Assembly: GCA_030524055.1 (NCBI GenBank)
Contig: JAUNHH010000004.1
Span: 186,001 to 250,000 of the forward strand
Length of the DNA stretch: 64,000 nt
Reading direction: 5' to 3'
Origin: Actinomycetaceae bacterium
Lineage (GTDB): Bacteria > Actinomycetota > Actinomycetes > Actinomycetales > Actinomycetaceae
This document shows, piece by piece, positions 18,028-26,939 of the stretch. A program made the translations under genes and the position numbers. The stretch's first letter is position 1. Every line of letters begins with the position of its first letter. Under the pieces are notes generated by a model. The model was not told where the DNA came from. It searched no databases and worked only from the letters and a program-made list of their open reading frames with translations.

Positions 18028-18852
18028 ATGCGACAAAATTTCCGTGGCCGCGAGGGCAGCCTCTCATTGGCCTTGCCTGCATTAGATATTTCGAGACGTG
18101 TCCACCGTGACGCCCATTTAGCTTTGTGGCAAGAGCAGGGCAGCAGCGACCTGATTCTGGATGGACAGCGTTTTCATTTGCCTGCAGGACATGCCTGTTG
18201 GATTCCTCTTGGGGTTGCCCATGAACTGCATGTCAGTGAGGGGGCGATTTTATTGCCGCTGTGGTTTATGCCGACATCAATGAATGCCGATATTCCTGCA
18301 GGTTTCATGATTGTCGTCGATGACGATGTGCGTTCCGCATTTTTGGCACTGATCCAGAATGAAACCACTATTTTGCGGGGGAATATTGATGTTGAAGCAC
18401 AGGTAAGCGCGTTTTTGCGGAGGAAAGTGGGGGACGCTAGTGGCGATAGTGGAACAGTGGGTATGCTGCCTTTGCCGCGCTCTGCCCAGGCTCTCCAGGT
18501 AGCCACACATTTGGGTTTACATCCGGGGGAGACCAAGAGAATAACGGAGTTGGCGCGAATGGTGCATATCTCCGAGCGCACTCTACAAAGGCATTTCCGC
18601 AATGAAACGGGAATGACACTACAGCAATGGAGAACGCGTAATCGGATGGTGAGAGCGTTGCATTTAATGCTCTCTGGACAACTCGTCGATATTGTTGCGG
18701 CCCACGTCGGATATCGCGATGTGAATGCTTTTCGCCGGGCCTTTAAAGAGCATTATGGAGTTCCCCCAAGCAAATGGGCACAGATTGCTAATACGCTGGA
18801 CAGCGCGGATGCGTCTGCCACATTTGTTCCCTCTGGCGTCTGGCCATCGTGA
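18028..18852 (+). CDS. AraC-family transcriptional regulator
   Basis: The 274-residue protein has an N-terminal cupin-like sensor part (HLPAGHACWIPLGVAHELH) and a C-terminal double helix-turn-helix. The latter shows ARMVHISERTLQRHFRN (first HTH) and GYRDVNAFRRAFKEHYGVPPSKW (second). AGGAGG lies 7 nt before the ATG. It is divergent from the siderophore operon and shares the control region with an iron box, so it most likely activates that operon, perhaps on sensing the siderophore. That link is inferred from position only. Confidence 0.88.
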   Translation: MRQNFRGREGSLSLALPALDISRRVHRDAHLALWQEQGSSDLILDGQRFHLPAGHACWIPLGVAHELHVSEGAILLPLWFMPTSMNADIPAGFMIVVDDDVRSAFLALIQNETTILRGNIDVEAQVSAFLRRKVGDASGDSGTVGMLPLPRSAQALQVATHLGLHPGETKRITELARMVHISERTLQRHFRNETGMTLQQWRTRNRMVRALHLMLSGQLVDIVAAHVGYRDVNAFRRAFKEHYGVPPSKWAQIANTLDSADASATFVPSGVWPS

Positions 18853-18880
18853 AATGGTGGGAAGGGCCTTTCAGAGAATT

Positions 18881-18942
18881 CACGAGGGCGGGGCAGCGAT
18901 CACAGCACACCATCGTGTGGATTTCGCGCCCCGCCCTCGTGA
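18881..18942. terminator. Convergent terminator from an inverted 12-mer pair
   Basis: CACGAGGGCGGGGC at 18881-18894 pairs with GCCCCGCCCTCGTG at 18928-18941. It separates the AraC gene from the oppositely oriented epimerase gene; the right arm is followed by GAAGAAAAAG. Confidence 0.65.
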
Positions 18943-18967
18943 AGAAAAAGGACAGTGGAAAGAAGAC

Positions 18968-19858
18968 TTACTCCACGTGACCGTTAATCGTGAAAGTCAA
19001 CGTATGGCTTTGGCCAGGCTCCAACTCAATCAGCCCATCGCCAGAATTAAAGGCATTTGGCGCGCAGGTCATGGGCTCAACAGCAATCGAACGACGGCCT
19101 AGACGCTCGCCTGAATAGACCTGTACCCATGGGGCATCTGAGGACATTTCCACCCAGCTGCCATCTTTCTCTAAACGCACCTGCCACGGGCCCGCGGGAA
19201 GATCAGTAAAGGCATGGTCAATACTCTTGGGCCCCACTAGATCTCCGCTGCGCAAATCAAGATCCACACTGTCAACGGCAACCGTGCGAATAGGAATCAG
19301 GTCCTCATCGACTTCCGCAACAGCGGCGGCAGGAACGCTCAGGCGATAACTATCGACATCCGCTTCCCCAATCGTTAAATACGGGTGGGATGACACCCCG
19401 TAGGGAGCAGTTTCCGAACCAATATTCGTACTCGTAATTGTCACTGACAAGCCCGAGCCATGATGCAAGGCATAGGTGACACATGACCGCAGTGCCCACG
19501 GGTAGCCCGGCTGGCCGGCGACCAAAGCCGCCAGAGTTACTGAATCCTCATCGCTATGGACAATATCCCAGTCCACCCAGCACATTAACCCGTGCAAAGC
19601 AGACCCCGTTTGAGGTTCATTGACTGCTACTTCGCGGGTCACTCCGCGCCAGGTATAGGTACCATTCGCAATTCGATTTGGCCAGGGAATCAGTGTTTTC
19701 CCGAGAAACCCATCAGGAACTTCATCAGCGCTATGGGGGTGGATCAGGTCAACGCCGCGCAGAGTCAGCCCCGCCATGCCGGCGCCAACGGACACAATTC
19801 GTGCCGCCCAGTCGCCAGAAGTCAACGTAATTTCGGTGCCTGAAGTTGTTGGGGCCAT
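18968..19858 (-). CDS. Aldose 1-epimerase family protein
   Basis: This is a 296-residue galactose-mutarotase-like beta-sandwich protein. Conserved positions are visible: Arg in PWPNRIANG, His in SALHGL, the catalytic His in SSHPYLT and the catalytic Glu in AVEPMTCAPNAFN. It probably interconverts anomers of an aldohexose or a glucose-6-phosphate-like sugar. It is monocistronic and not linked to a sugar operon here, so the substrate is open. Confidence 0.88.
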   Translation of the reverse strand: MAPTTSGTEITLTSGDWAARIVSVGAGMAGLTLRGVDLIHPHSADEVPDGFLGKTLIPWPNRIANGTYTWRGVTREVAVNEPQTGSALHGLMCWVDWDIVHSDEDSVTLAALVAGQPGYPWALRSCVTYALHHGSGLSVTITSTNIGSETAPYGVSSHPYLTIGEADVDSYRLSVPAAAVAEVDEDLIPIRTVAVDSVDLDLRSGDLVGPKSIDHAFTDLPAGPWQVRLEKDGSWVEMSSDAPWVQVYSGERLGRRSIAVEPMTCAPNAFNSGDGLIELEPGQSHTLTFTINGHVE

Positions 19859-20398
19859 GGCTTTTCTCCTCTTAGTGGATGCGCGGGCGTCATTGCTTCA
19901 CAGTAGTGTCCCATATTTCAGGGGTTAAACGCAGGTCTAGAGCCCCCAAAAAGAAGGGATTAATCAGGGACGAGGGCGGGGCGTGTGCTGACTGAGGGTG
20001 GCGCTGGTGCCAGTGGCGAGTCCAGGCACGAATACTCAAGGCATAGTTTGTCGCTCAGGGCATACTTTGCGGCTCAAGGCACCGTTAAGTACTGATTTAA
20101 CGCTGCCTTGAGCGTGGAACTATGCCTTGAGGAAAGAACTATGCCTTGAGCACCGAACCCTGCCTTGAAGAAAAAGCGCTGCCTTGAGCCGCCGTTGTTC
20201 GGGCCCAAGAGTCATCAGGGTGAAAGCCACATGCTGGACATACGCCCAGGTGAGTACCTGTACCGTCAGGTGCGCGGTGGTGCCCAGCAATGGAGGCAAC
20301 CGGGCACCTGCGCTTGTGACGCGCTCGCGCCCCGCCCTCGTTACAAAAGATCATCCTGCGGAATGTCGGGCCGCAGCCAGCCGCCCCCTGAGAACCTA
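19859..20398. other. 540-bp intergenic region with unusual repeats
   Basis: This spacer holds two exact 12-mer copies (19970-19981 and, in reverse, 20330-20341) and the 19-bp inverted repeat array at 20030-20193. An in-frame upstream extension of the next gene from 20165 would run through the repeats and has no ribosome binding site, so I treat the whole interval as non-coding. Confidence 0.6.
20030..20193. repeat. Inverted array of 19-bp repeats (3 + 5 units)
   Basis: Core CTCAAGGCA lies at 20035, 20054 (one mismatch) and 20073. Its complement TGCCTTGAG lies at 20104, 20123, 20142, 20161 (last base differs) and 20180. Every step is exactly 19 nt. Consensus of the right-hand unit is AACTATGCCTTGAG plus 5 variable bases. 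The two halves are symmetric around about 20092, so a transcript could fold the three left units onto the first three right units. Confidence 0.85.
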
Positions 20399-21163
20399 AT
20401 GTCCATGGAAAATCACAGGCCAACGCTACTCATCTCTGGAGTTCTGCCCTCTCGCCCGGGAAACTCACGTTATGACGCTTTAGCGATGCGCCTGATGAAC
20501 CACCTCATTTCCCACGCGGCTCCCACATGGAATGTCATCCGTGAATACGCCCAACTCGACGGGCCAGAAGGATCCCCATTGCGGGCCGAGCAGGCCGACG
20601 CCATCGTCATTCTCGGCGGAGAAGATGTCCATCCCGTTACCTATGGCGCCACCCAGGGATACACCAATGAAGGCCGCCACTGGCACCGCGCTGATCGCGC
20701 CCAAATCGCCCTGGTGGACTACGCACTACGCACTGGTACGCCACTGCTCGGGATTTGTCGCGGCATGCAAATCCTCAATGTGGCCTGCGGAGGAGACCTG
20801 GTTCAACACATTGACGGACACCTCATACCAGGAATCCTTGACCACCACCGTTTCCAGCGTCACGACGTGCAGCTCACGCCAGGATCCCAACTGGCAGCGG
20901 CGCTCGGCGGCCAGAGACGAGTCGAGATTTCCTCTGCCCACCACCAGGTGGCCGGGCGAATCGGCCAAGACCTGCGAGTTGCTGCTACCTCTGATGATGG
21001 TCTGATTGAAGCCGTCGAACATGAATGGCTACCCGTGCTCGGAGTGCAATGGCATCCCGAAGACCCCGCTGCTGATGTCAAAGACCTCGTCGCACTGCTG
21101 AACTACCTGCACCTGAGCCGGCGCGACGCCCCAGTGGCACCAAGAACAACACTGGTGGCTTAA
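20399..21163 (+). CDS. Class I glutamine amidotransferase-like protein (peptidase C26, PuuD-like)
   Basis: The protein has 254 residues from the chosen start, close to the usual length for gamma-glutamyl-GABA hydrolases. The nucleophile Cys120 lies in LLGICRGMQILN, and the His/Glu partners in GVQWHPEDP. ILGGEDVHP is the expected early motif. These enzymes cleave gamma-glutamyl amide bonds, for example in putrescine breakdown, but no puu genes are near. The start could also be the ATG at 20405; neither has a strong ribosome binding site. Confidence 0.83.
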   Translation: MSMENHRPTLLISGVLPSRPGNSRYDALAMRLMNHLISHAAPTWNVIREYAQLDGPEGSPLRAEQADAIVILGGEDVHPVTYGATQGYTNEGRHWHRADRAQIALVDYALRTGTPLLGICRGMQILNVACGGDLVQHIDGHLIPGILDHHRFQRHDVQLTPGSQLAAALGGQRRVEISSAHHQVAGRIGQDLRVAATSDDGLIEAVEHEWLPVLGVQWHPEDPAADVKDLVALLNYLHLSRRDAPVAPRTTLVA

Positions 21164-21303
21164 AGGGGATTATCTAAGCAAAGACCTGCACACCATGGCG
21201 ATGAGTAACGGGTGAGGTGAGCCAAGGGGCACTAGGCTGGGGTGATGACAATCTGTGACGCTCCGCAGCGCCCAGTGCTCCCCGAGGAAAAGAGGAACCC
21301 AGC

Positions 21304-21951
21304 GTGACCATCCTGCCTATCCGTATCTGGGGTGACCCCGTCCTACACACTCGCGCCCACGAGGTCACCGAGATAACTGACGAGATCCGCACCCTCGTGG
21401 CGAATATGATCGAGACAATGAAAGAAGCCCCAGGGGTTGGACTAGCAGCACCGCAGGTAGGGGAGGGGTTGCGGATTTTCGTTTGGAATTACGAGGGCGG
21501 ACATCAGTGGGATCGTCGCCTCCCAGTAGAAGAACGTCCCGGACCTAGCCACGGGGTGGTTATTAATCCGGATCTGGAATTATTTGATCTACCCGACCGC
21601 GAGGTAGACCCTGCCACTGAAATGGAAGGATGTTTATCGCTGCCCGGACTGCAATACCCGGTGCTGCGCTACCAAAAAGCCGTGCTGACCGGGACGGATG
21701 TAGAAGGCCAGCCCATTCGTATTGAAGCAGTAGGGTGGCTCGCCCGGATTTTCCAGCATGAATATGACCACCTCAACGGCACACTCTACGTGCAGCGCTT
21801 AACCGGTCAATGGGAAGAGCGGGCCCGCGCCGCCATGGCTGAGGCCGACTTCCAGGGCGGACACTGGGTGCCAGGAGAAGAGGAAGAAGAACCCCGCCCT
21901 CGGATTGTGCGGCGACTACGCGACCGCGCACGCCAACTCAAAAGACGATAG
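21304..21951 (+). CDS. def: Peptide deformylase
   Basis: The enzyme removes the N-formyl group from nascent proteins. All three family motifs are present: GVGLAAPQVG (I, about 44-53), EGCLSLPG with metal ligand Cys110 (II), and QHEYDHLNG with His152, Glu153 and His156 (III). At 215 residues it has the longer C-terminal basic tail seen in actinobacterial deformylases. The GTG start follows a purine-rich GAGGAAAAGAGGA stretch. Confidence 0.94.
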   Translation: MTILPIRIWGDPVLHTRAHEVTEITDEIRTLVANMIETMKEAPGVGLAAPQVGEGLRIFVWNYEGGHQWDRRLPVEERPGPSHGVVINPDLELFDLPDREVDPATEMEGCLSLPGLQYPVLRYQKAVLTGTDVEGQPIRIEAVGWLARIFQHEYDHLNGTLYVQRLTGQWEERARAAMAEADFQGGHWVPGEEEEEPRPRIVRRLRDRARQLKRR

Positions 21952-21985
21952 AGGCACGTCGCGGCCGGGGCAGGTAGTGGCCAGC

Positions 21986-22015
21986 TCCGGCACGCAGGAT
22001 ATTTCGTGTGCCGGG
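21986..22015. terminator. Convergent hairpin between def and pflA
   Basis: CCGGCAC (21987-21993) pairs with GTGCCGG (22008-22014) in the short gap between convergent genes ending at 21951 and 22023. A possible bidirectional terminator. Confidence 0.5.
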
Positions 22016-22022
22016 GGCCGCC

Positions 22023-22898
22023 TTAGGTGACAGTAAAGCCTCGGGCCCGGAAGCGCTCGCGGACAGCTTCGGTTTCTTGTGGCGAGGGCGGCTGCACATC
22101 CTCAAGGTGATACTCCACCCCCAATGACCGCCATTTATCGCGGCCCATTTGATGGAAGGGAAGCACCTCAACGCGACTCACTGTTGACCAGCGGCTGACA
22201 ATATCGGCAACAGCCTCAACATTGTCCGGTGCATCGGTGTATCCGGGGACAAGAACAAAACGCACCCAGATTTCAATGCCACGGTCTGCAATGCGGTCCC
22301 CGAATTCAATTGTGGGGGCAAGCTCGCGCCCAGTGACTTTTTTATAGGTCTCGGGCAGACCGGATTTCACATCAAGAAGGACAAGATCAATGTCCTCCAA
22401 CATCTCATCAGTGGCGGCAGCGCCAAGAAAACCGGAAGTGTCAATAGCGGTGTGGACGCCCATTTCTTTGGCACCCCGCAAAATCCGGGCTGCAAAAGCT
22501 GGCTGCATTAAGACTTCGCCACCAGAGAGCGTAATTCCACCTTTAGTCGCTTTAAAAATACGGCGGTAGCGGCGGATTTTCCCGAGGATTTCTTCTGCTT
22601 CGACGGGGTGTCCATCGCGCATATGGAAAGTATCGGGATTATGACAGTACAGGCAACGCAAGGGGCACCCATTAAGGAAAACCGTCAATCGGGTTCCTGG
22701 CCCGTCAACGGCGGTGACAAGTTCCCAAGAGTGGACGGAGCCAAGGGTCCCTTCACGCATCCGCTGGAGGCGGTCAGTACGTTCAAGGTCGGTCAGTTCA
22801 ATTAAACCTGCTGTGCCTGCACCGGCTAAGCGGGCCGTGGGCGCCTGGAAATCCTGGTCGCCCATGACCCGCTCAGCGGTGGAAGATACTGCGTTCAC
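22023..22898 (-). CDS. pflA: Pyruvate formate-lyase activating enzyme (radical SAM)
   Basis: This 291-residue radical SAM protein has the iron-sulfur motif C-x3-C-x2-C at Cys78, Cys82 and Cys85 ([15 protein letters not shown]). [11 protein letters not shown] follows in the SAM-binding region. It uses SAM and a 4Fe-4S cluster to place the glycyl radical on pyruvate formate-lyase. It is longer at the N-terminus than E. coli PflA. Its start overlaps the stop of the radical-domain gene by 4 bp, so the activase is translationally coupled to its direct target. Confidence 0.93.
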   Translation of the reverse strand: MNAVSSTAERVMGDQDFQAPTARLAGAGTAGLIELTDLERTDRLQRMREGTLGSVHSWELVTAVDGPGTRLTVFLNGCPLRCLYCHNPDTFHMRDGHPVEAEEILGKIRRYRRIFKATKGGITLSGGEVLMQPAFAARILRGAKEMGVHTAIDTSGFLGAAATDEMLEDIDLVLLDVKSGLPETYKKVTGRELAPTIEFGDRIADRGIEIWVRFVLVPGYTDAPDNVEAVADIVSRWSTVSRVEVLPFHQMGRDKWRSLGVEYHLEDVQPPSPQETEAVRERFRARGFTVT

Positions 22899-23143
22899 GC
22901 GCTGTGGTGGAAGGTCCGGGACAGCACGTCAAGCTGCTGCTCACGGGTGAGCTTCACGAAGTTAACGGCATAACCGGAAACACGAACAGTCAGGTTCGGG
23001 TACTTTTCCGGGTGGTCAATCGCATCCTCAAGGGTGGCGCGGTCCAGCACATTGATATTGGCGTGGTATAGACCAGCAATGCCGCCATGCTCTTCGCGAG
23101 CGGCTTTCATATCAGCAAGACGCTGTTCGTATGTTGCTGCCAT
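22895..23143 (-). CDS. Stand-alone glycyl-radical domain of pyruvate formate-lyase (GrcA-like)
   Basis: The 82-residue protein corresponds to the last about 55-60 residues of E. coli PflB. It shares HPEKYP, the radical loop RVSGYAVNF (radical Gly57), and the end [14 protein letters not shown]. It has its own ribosome binding site (AAGGAAGGA). The preceding core gene lacks this domain altogether, so the two gene products must combine to make an active enzyme. E. coli GrcA (YfiD) is a comparable small protein but serves as a spare part there. Operon order is core, radical domain, activase. Confidence 0.9.
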   Translation of the reverse strand: MAATYEQRLADMKAAREEHGGIAGLYHANINVLDRATLEDAIDHPEKYPNLTVRVSGYAVNFVKLTREQQLDVLSRTFHHSA

Positions 23144-23187
23144 TGGATTTCATCCTTCCTTAGGGGAAATAGTGGGGAGATTATGGG

Positions 23188-25308
23188 TTAGGACAGGGAA
23201 GAAGACACGAATGCGCAGTCATCTTCAGGGACGAATCCTGCGTCAAGAATACCCACAAGATTAGCGACCTGTTCGTCCTTATTGCGCCCTAAACCAGAGG
23301 GAGTAATGGTATTGGTCAGGGAAATACCATCCAGGGCATCGTTGTAGTCGAGTTTGCCCACTGACAGCATGGAGGCCACCATTCCGTGGGTGTCACTGCC
23401 GTTTTCAGGGTTAGCGCCAGGAGCAAAAGGAGTTCCTGCGCGGTGACCTGAAGGGAAGTTTCCTGTGGCCTTTCCGTAGACCACATTGGAGGTAATGGTC
23501 AGAACGGATTGGGTGGGGATCGCATCCCGATACATAGGAATGGCTTTGATCTTTGACATCACCGTATGGACAACGGTGGCGGCAATATCGTCAGCGCGGT
23601 CATCATCATTGCCATAGGTCGGGAAATCACCTTCCGTCACATAATCAACAATGAGGCCAGTCTCGTCACGGACAGGGGTGACCTTTGCGTATTTAATAGC
23701 GGCCAGGGAGTCAGCAACAATAGATAGACCCGCAATGCCGCAGCCCATTGTTCGGATAATTTCCGAATCGTGTAGAGCCATTTCAATGGACTCATAGGCA
23801 TAACGGTCGTGGCAGTAGTGAATGATATTCAGCGCCTCAACATAGGTGCCCACCACCCAGTCGAGCATATCCTCATAGCGCGCCCACACATCGTCGAAAT
23901 CAAGGGGCCCATCACCTTGGATAGGTTCGTAGCCATTAACAATGGTTTTGCCGCTCATTTCATCCCGGCCACCATTAATGGCGTAGAGCAGGGTCTTGGC
24001 AGCGTTGACGCGTGCACCAAAGAACTGCATTTGCTTGCCGACCTTCATGGGGGAGACACAGCAGGCAATAGCCGCATCATCGCCCCAATGTTCGCGGATT
24101 TGCGGGTCGGATTCATATTGAATAGAGGAGGTCTCAATAGAAATCGCCGCGCAGAATTCCTTATATCCGGCAGGAAGATTCTCATCCCAGAAAATCGTAA
24201 TATTTGGCTCTGGCGCGGGCCCAAGGTTACGCAGAGTCTGCAGGAGACGGAAGGATGTCTTTGTCACCAGTGTGCGGCCATCATCGCCAAAACCAGCGTC
24301 AGACCAGGTGGCCCAGTAAGGATCACCAGAGAAGATTTGATCGTAATCAATGGTGCGCAAGAAGCGAGTAATACGCAGTTTAATAACCAGCGCATCAATG
24401 ATTTCCTGGGCGTCACTTTCGGTAATGACTCCAGCGGCCAGATCCCGCTCGAAGTAGATATCGAAGAATCCGGAGAGGCGGCCAATAGACATGGCAGCAC
24501 CATCTTGGGACTTCACTGAAGCGAGGTAACCAAAGTAGGTCCACTGGACAGCTTCTTTGGCGGTGCGTGCTGGCCCAGAAATATCAAAGCCATAAGACTC
24601 GGCCATTACCTTGAGCTTTTTCAGCGCCTTAATCTGTTCGGAATGCTCTTCACGATAACGCGCCCAATGCTCAGAAAAGCCAGCATCCGCATAGCGATCT
24701 TTATCGGCTTGCTTCCAGGCAATTAACTGGTCAACACCATACAGAGCAACGCGACGATAATCGCCAATAATCCGGCCTCGTCCATAGGCATCCGGAAGGC
24801 CAGTAATAATGTGAGAGGAACGGGCCGCGCGAATACGTGGGGTGTAAATATCGAAAACCGCATCATTGTGGGTCTTGCGATACTGGGTGAAAATCTTCTT
24901 TACCTCAGGATCAACCTCTTTGCCGGCCTCATGAATAGCGGTTTCCACCATGCGCCACCCGCCATTAGGCATCATCGCGCGCTTTAAAGGCGAATCAGTT
25001 TGAAGGCCGACAATGACATTATCGTCCTCGGAAATAAAACCTGGATCGAAGGCGTCAATATCAGCGGGAGTATGGGTATCTACGTCAAGAATGCGGACTT
25101 TGCGTTCTTCGCGAAGGTATTTCTCTTCGAGAACTTGCCACACTCGTAAAGTTTTGTCGGTGGGGCCAGCTAAAAAGGAGGCATCTCCGTCATAAGGGTG
25201 ATAGTTGCGCTGGATAAAGTCGCGCACATCGACTTCATCGCACCACGGTCCGCGTTCGAATCCATCCCAAGCGTCGGTGGAGGGAGCAGCAACATTGGGC
25301 TCGGTCAT
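23188..25308 (-). CDS. pflB: Pyruvate formate-lyase core subunit lacking the glycyl-radical domain
   Basis: Formate C-acetyltransferase splits pyruvate plus CoA into acetyl-CoA and formate under anaerobic conditions. This 706-residue protein matches PflB up to the segment RNKDEQVANLVGILDAGF, then ends about 20 residues later without RVSGYAV. The adjacent catalytic cysteines Cys416 and Cys417 are in AIACCVSPMKVGKQM. A normal TAA stop and a new ribosome binding site precede the radical-domain gene, so the split is not a simple frameshift. The start has AAAGAGG upstream. Confidence 0.93.
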   Translation of the reverse strand: MTEPNVAAPSTDAWDGFERGPWCDEVDVRDFIQRNYHPYDGDASFLAGPTDKTLRVWQVLEEKYLREERKVRILDVDTHTPADIDAFDPGFISEDDNVIVGLQTDSPLKRAMMPNGGWRMVETAIHEAGKEVDPEVKKIFTQYRKTHNDAVFDIYTPRIRAARSSHIITGLPDAYGRGRIIGDYRRVALYGVDQLIAWKQADKDRYADAGFSEHWARYREEHSEQIKALKKLKVMAESYGFDISGPARTAKEAVQWTYFGYLASVKSQDGAAMSIGRLSGFFDIYFERDLAAGVITESDAQEIIDALVIKLRITRFLRTIDYDQIFSGDPYWATWSDAGFGDDGRTLVTKTSFRLLQTLRNLGPAPEPNITIFWDENLPAGYKEFCAAISIETSSIQYESDPQIREHWGDDAAIACCVSPMKVGKQMQFFGARVNAAKTLLYAINGGRDEMSGKTIVNGYEPIQGDGPLDFDDVWARYEDMLDWVVGTYVEALNIIHYCHDRYAYESIEMALHDSEIIRTMGCGIAGLSIVADSLAAIKYAKVTPVRDETGLIVDYVTEGDFPTYGNDDDRADDIAATVVHTVMSKIKAIPMYRDAIPTQSVLTITSNVVYGKATGNFPSGHRAGTPFAPGANPENGSDTHGMVASMLSVGKLDYNDALDGISLTNTITPSGLGRNKDEQVANLVGILDAGFVPEDDCAFVSSSLS

Positions 25309-25631
25309 CAGTCCTCTTTCCGTCAGTCTGTAGGTCCGTTTGTCGCGGGCCGTGAGGCATCGGTTGTGTGTACCCCCGGTGGGGGGCTGTCACCAGTGTG
25401 GATGAGAGAATGAGGGCGGGGCCAGAGATGAGATAAGGGGACCCTATGCCATATCTCTCAAGGGTGGAAAGGGGAGAATTGTCCTAGGACTTGCGTCCCA
25501 AAAGCTGTGAAAGTGCAAAGAGATGAGCTGCACATAATGCCAGCAACCGTACTGTGAGCGAATAGGTGACCGCAGGCAAACTCACCCCTAGAATCAGGGG
25601 AGAGCCCCGCCCTCGTCCATTAGGAGTCCGT
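25309..25631. promoter_or_regulatory. Divergent promoter region between pflB and hom
   Basis: This 323-bp region must hold promoters for both divergent genes, but I could not assign them with confidence. It includes a near copy of the 12-mer (25407, TGAGGGCGGGG), an exact reverse copy at 25605-25616, and the hom ribosome binding site AGGAG at 25622-25626. Confidence 0.45.
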
Positions 25632-26939
25632 GTGTCCACCTCAGCGCCCACCCTTAACGTTGCCGTTCTCGGAGCGGGAACAGTCGGTAGTCAAGTTATC
25701 CGAATACTTGGTGAACAAGCTGATGACCTTAGTGCTCGCTCTGGCGCACGGATGACTGTGGCGGCTGTGCTGGTGCGCAACCCAGACGCCCCCAGAGATG
25801 TGGAGATCGATCCCAGCATTGTGACCACCGATCCAGCAACCGCCATTGATGGGCGTGATCTCGTGGTGGAATTGATTGGCGGAATTGAGCCAGCACGGAC
25901 CTATGTGCGTCGCGCTCTTGACCAGGGTATTTCCGTGGTTACAGGAAATAAAGCTCTTTTGGCTGCCCATGGCCCGGAACTCTATGAAGCCGCACAGGCC
26001 ACCGGCGCCGATTTGTATTACGAAGCTGCCGTTGCTGGCGCTGTTCCTGTGGTGTACGGCCTGCGTGAATCCCTTGCAGGAGACCGTATTACCCGCGTGA
26101 TGGGCATCGTCAATGGCACCACCAACTTCATCCTGGATGCTATGGCGACAACTGGCGCCTCCTATGACGATGCTTTGGCTGAAGCGCAACGTCTCGGATT
26201 TGCCGAAGCTGACCCCAGCGCCGATGTGGATGGTTATGACGCTGCAGCAAAATGCGCGATCCTTGCCTCGCTGGCTTTCCATACGCGCGTCGGAATTCAC
26301 GATGTCGCTGTTGAAGGAATTACTAGTGTCACAGCCGAAGATATGGCCGAGGCTGCCCTCACAGGACACACCATTAAATTGCTTGCTATTGCTGAGCGCC
26401 GCATGGTTGAAGATGGGTCCGAGGGTATCGCTGTGCGCGTCCATCCTGCTCTGGTGCCCCTCGATAGTCCTTTGGCTTCAGTGTCCGGTGCTTTTAACGC
26501 CGTCGTGGTCGATGGTGAAGCCGCTGGGCGTCTCATGTTCTATGGGCAAGGTGCTGGTGGCGCACCTACAGCTTCTGCTGTTCTTTCCGATCTTGTGGCT
26601 GCGGCCCATCATCGTGTCCACGGGGGAAACGCTCCCCGTGAAAGCGTCTACGCCCACCTGCCGATTCTTGACGCTGGCCTGGCCCGGACCCGCTACCAAA
26701 TGCGCCTGAAAGTAGAAGACCGTCTCGGAGTCCTTTCCGATGTGGCCGGGATTTTTGCGCGCCACGGCGTCTCCATCCAATCAGTCCATCAGCGGTACAA
26801 CATTGATCCTGGCGCGGCCACCATTGTGATCGCCACCCATACTGCTCGCGAAGCCGATTTACGTGCGGTGGCCAATGCGTTGGGTCAGTCCAGTGCTGTG
26901 CGTGAAGTTGCCTCCACCTTACGCATTGAGGGGGAGTGA
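25632..26939 (+). CDS. hom: Homoserine dehydrogenase
   Basis: The 435-residue enzyme reduces aspartate semialdehyde to homoserine in the threonine and methionine pathways. It has the N-terminal NAD(P) fold (VAVLGAGTVGSQV), the central EAAVAGAVPVV and GIVNGTTNFIL segments, and a C-terminal ACT domain for allosteric control. The GTG at 25632 is chosen over an in-frame upstream start because AGGAG sits 5 nt before it. The kinase gene starts within its stop codon. Confidence 0.93.
   Translation: MSTSAPTLNVAVLGAGTVGSQVIRILGEQADDLSARSGARMTVAAVLVRNPDAPRDVEIDPSIVTTDPATAIDGRDLVVELIGGIEPARTYVRRALDQGISVVTGNKALLAAHGPELYEAAQATGADLYYEAAVAGAVPVVYGLRESLAGDRITRVMGIVNGTTNFILDAMATTGASYDDALAEAQRLGFAEADPSADVDGYDAAAKCAILASLAFHTRVGIHDVAVEGITSVTAEDMAEAALTGHTIKLLAIAERRMVEDGSEGIAVRVHPALVPLDSPLASVSGAFNAVVVDGEAAGRLMFYGQGAGGAPTASAVLSDLVAAAHHRVHGGNAPRESVYAHLPILDAGLARTRYQMRLKVEDRLGVLSDVAGIFARHGVSIQSVHQRYNIDPGAATIVIATHTAREADLRAVANALGQSSAVREVASTLRIEGE

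Noticed and set aside
20030-20193. Regular repeats considered as a CRISPR array
   Set aside because: Units are 19 nt with only about 10 variable bases between cores, inverted halfway, and no cas genes are near.
20165-20398. N-terminal extension of the amidotransferase
   Set aside because: It runs through the repeat array and a 12-mer copy, and the family starts near MENHRP.
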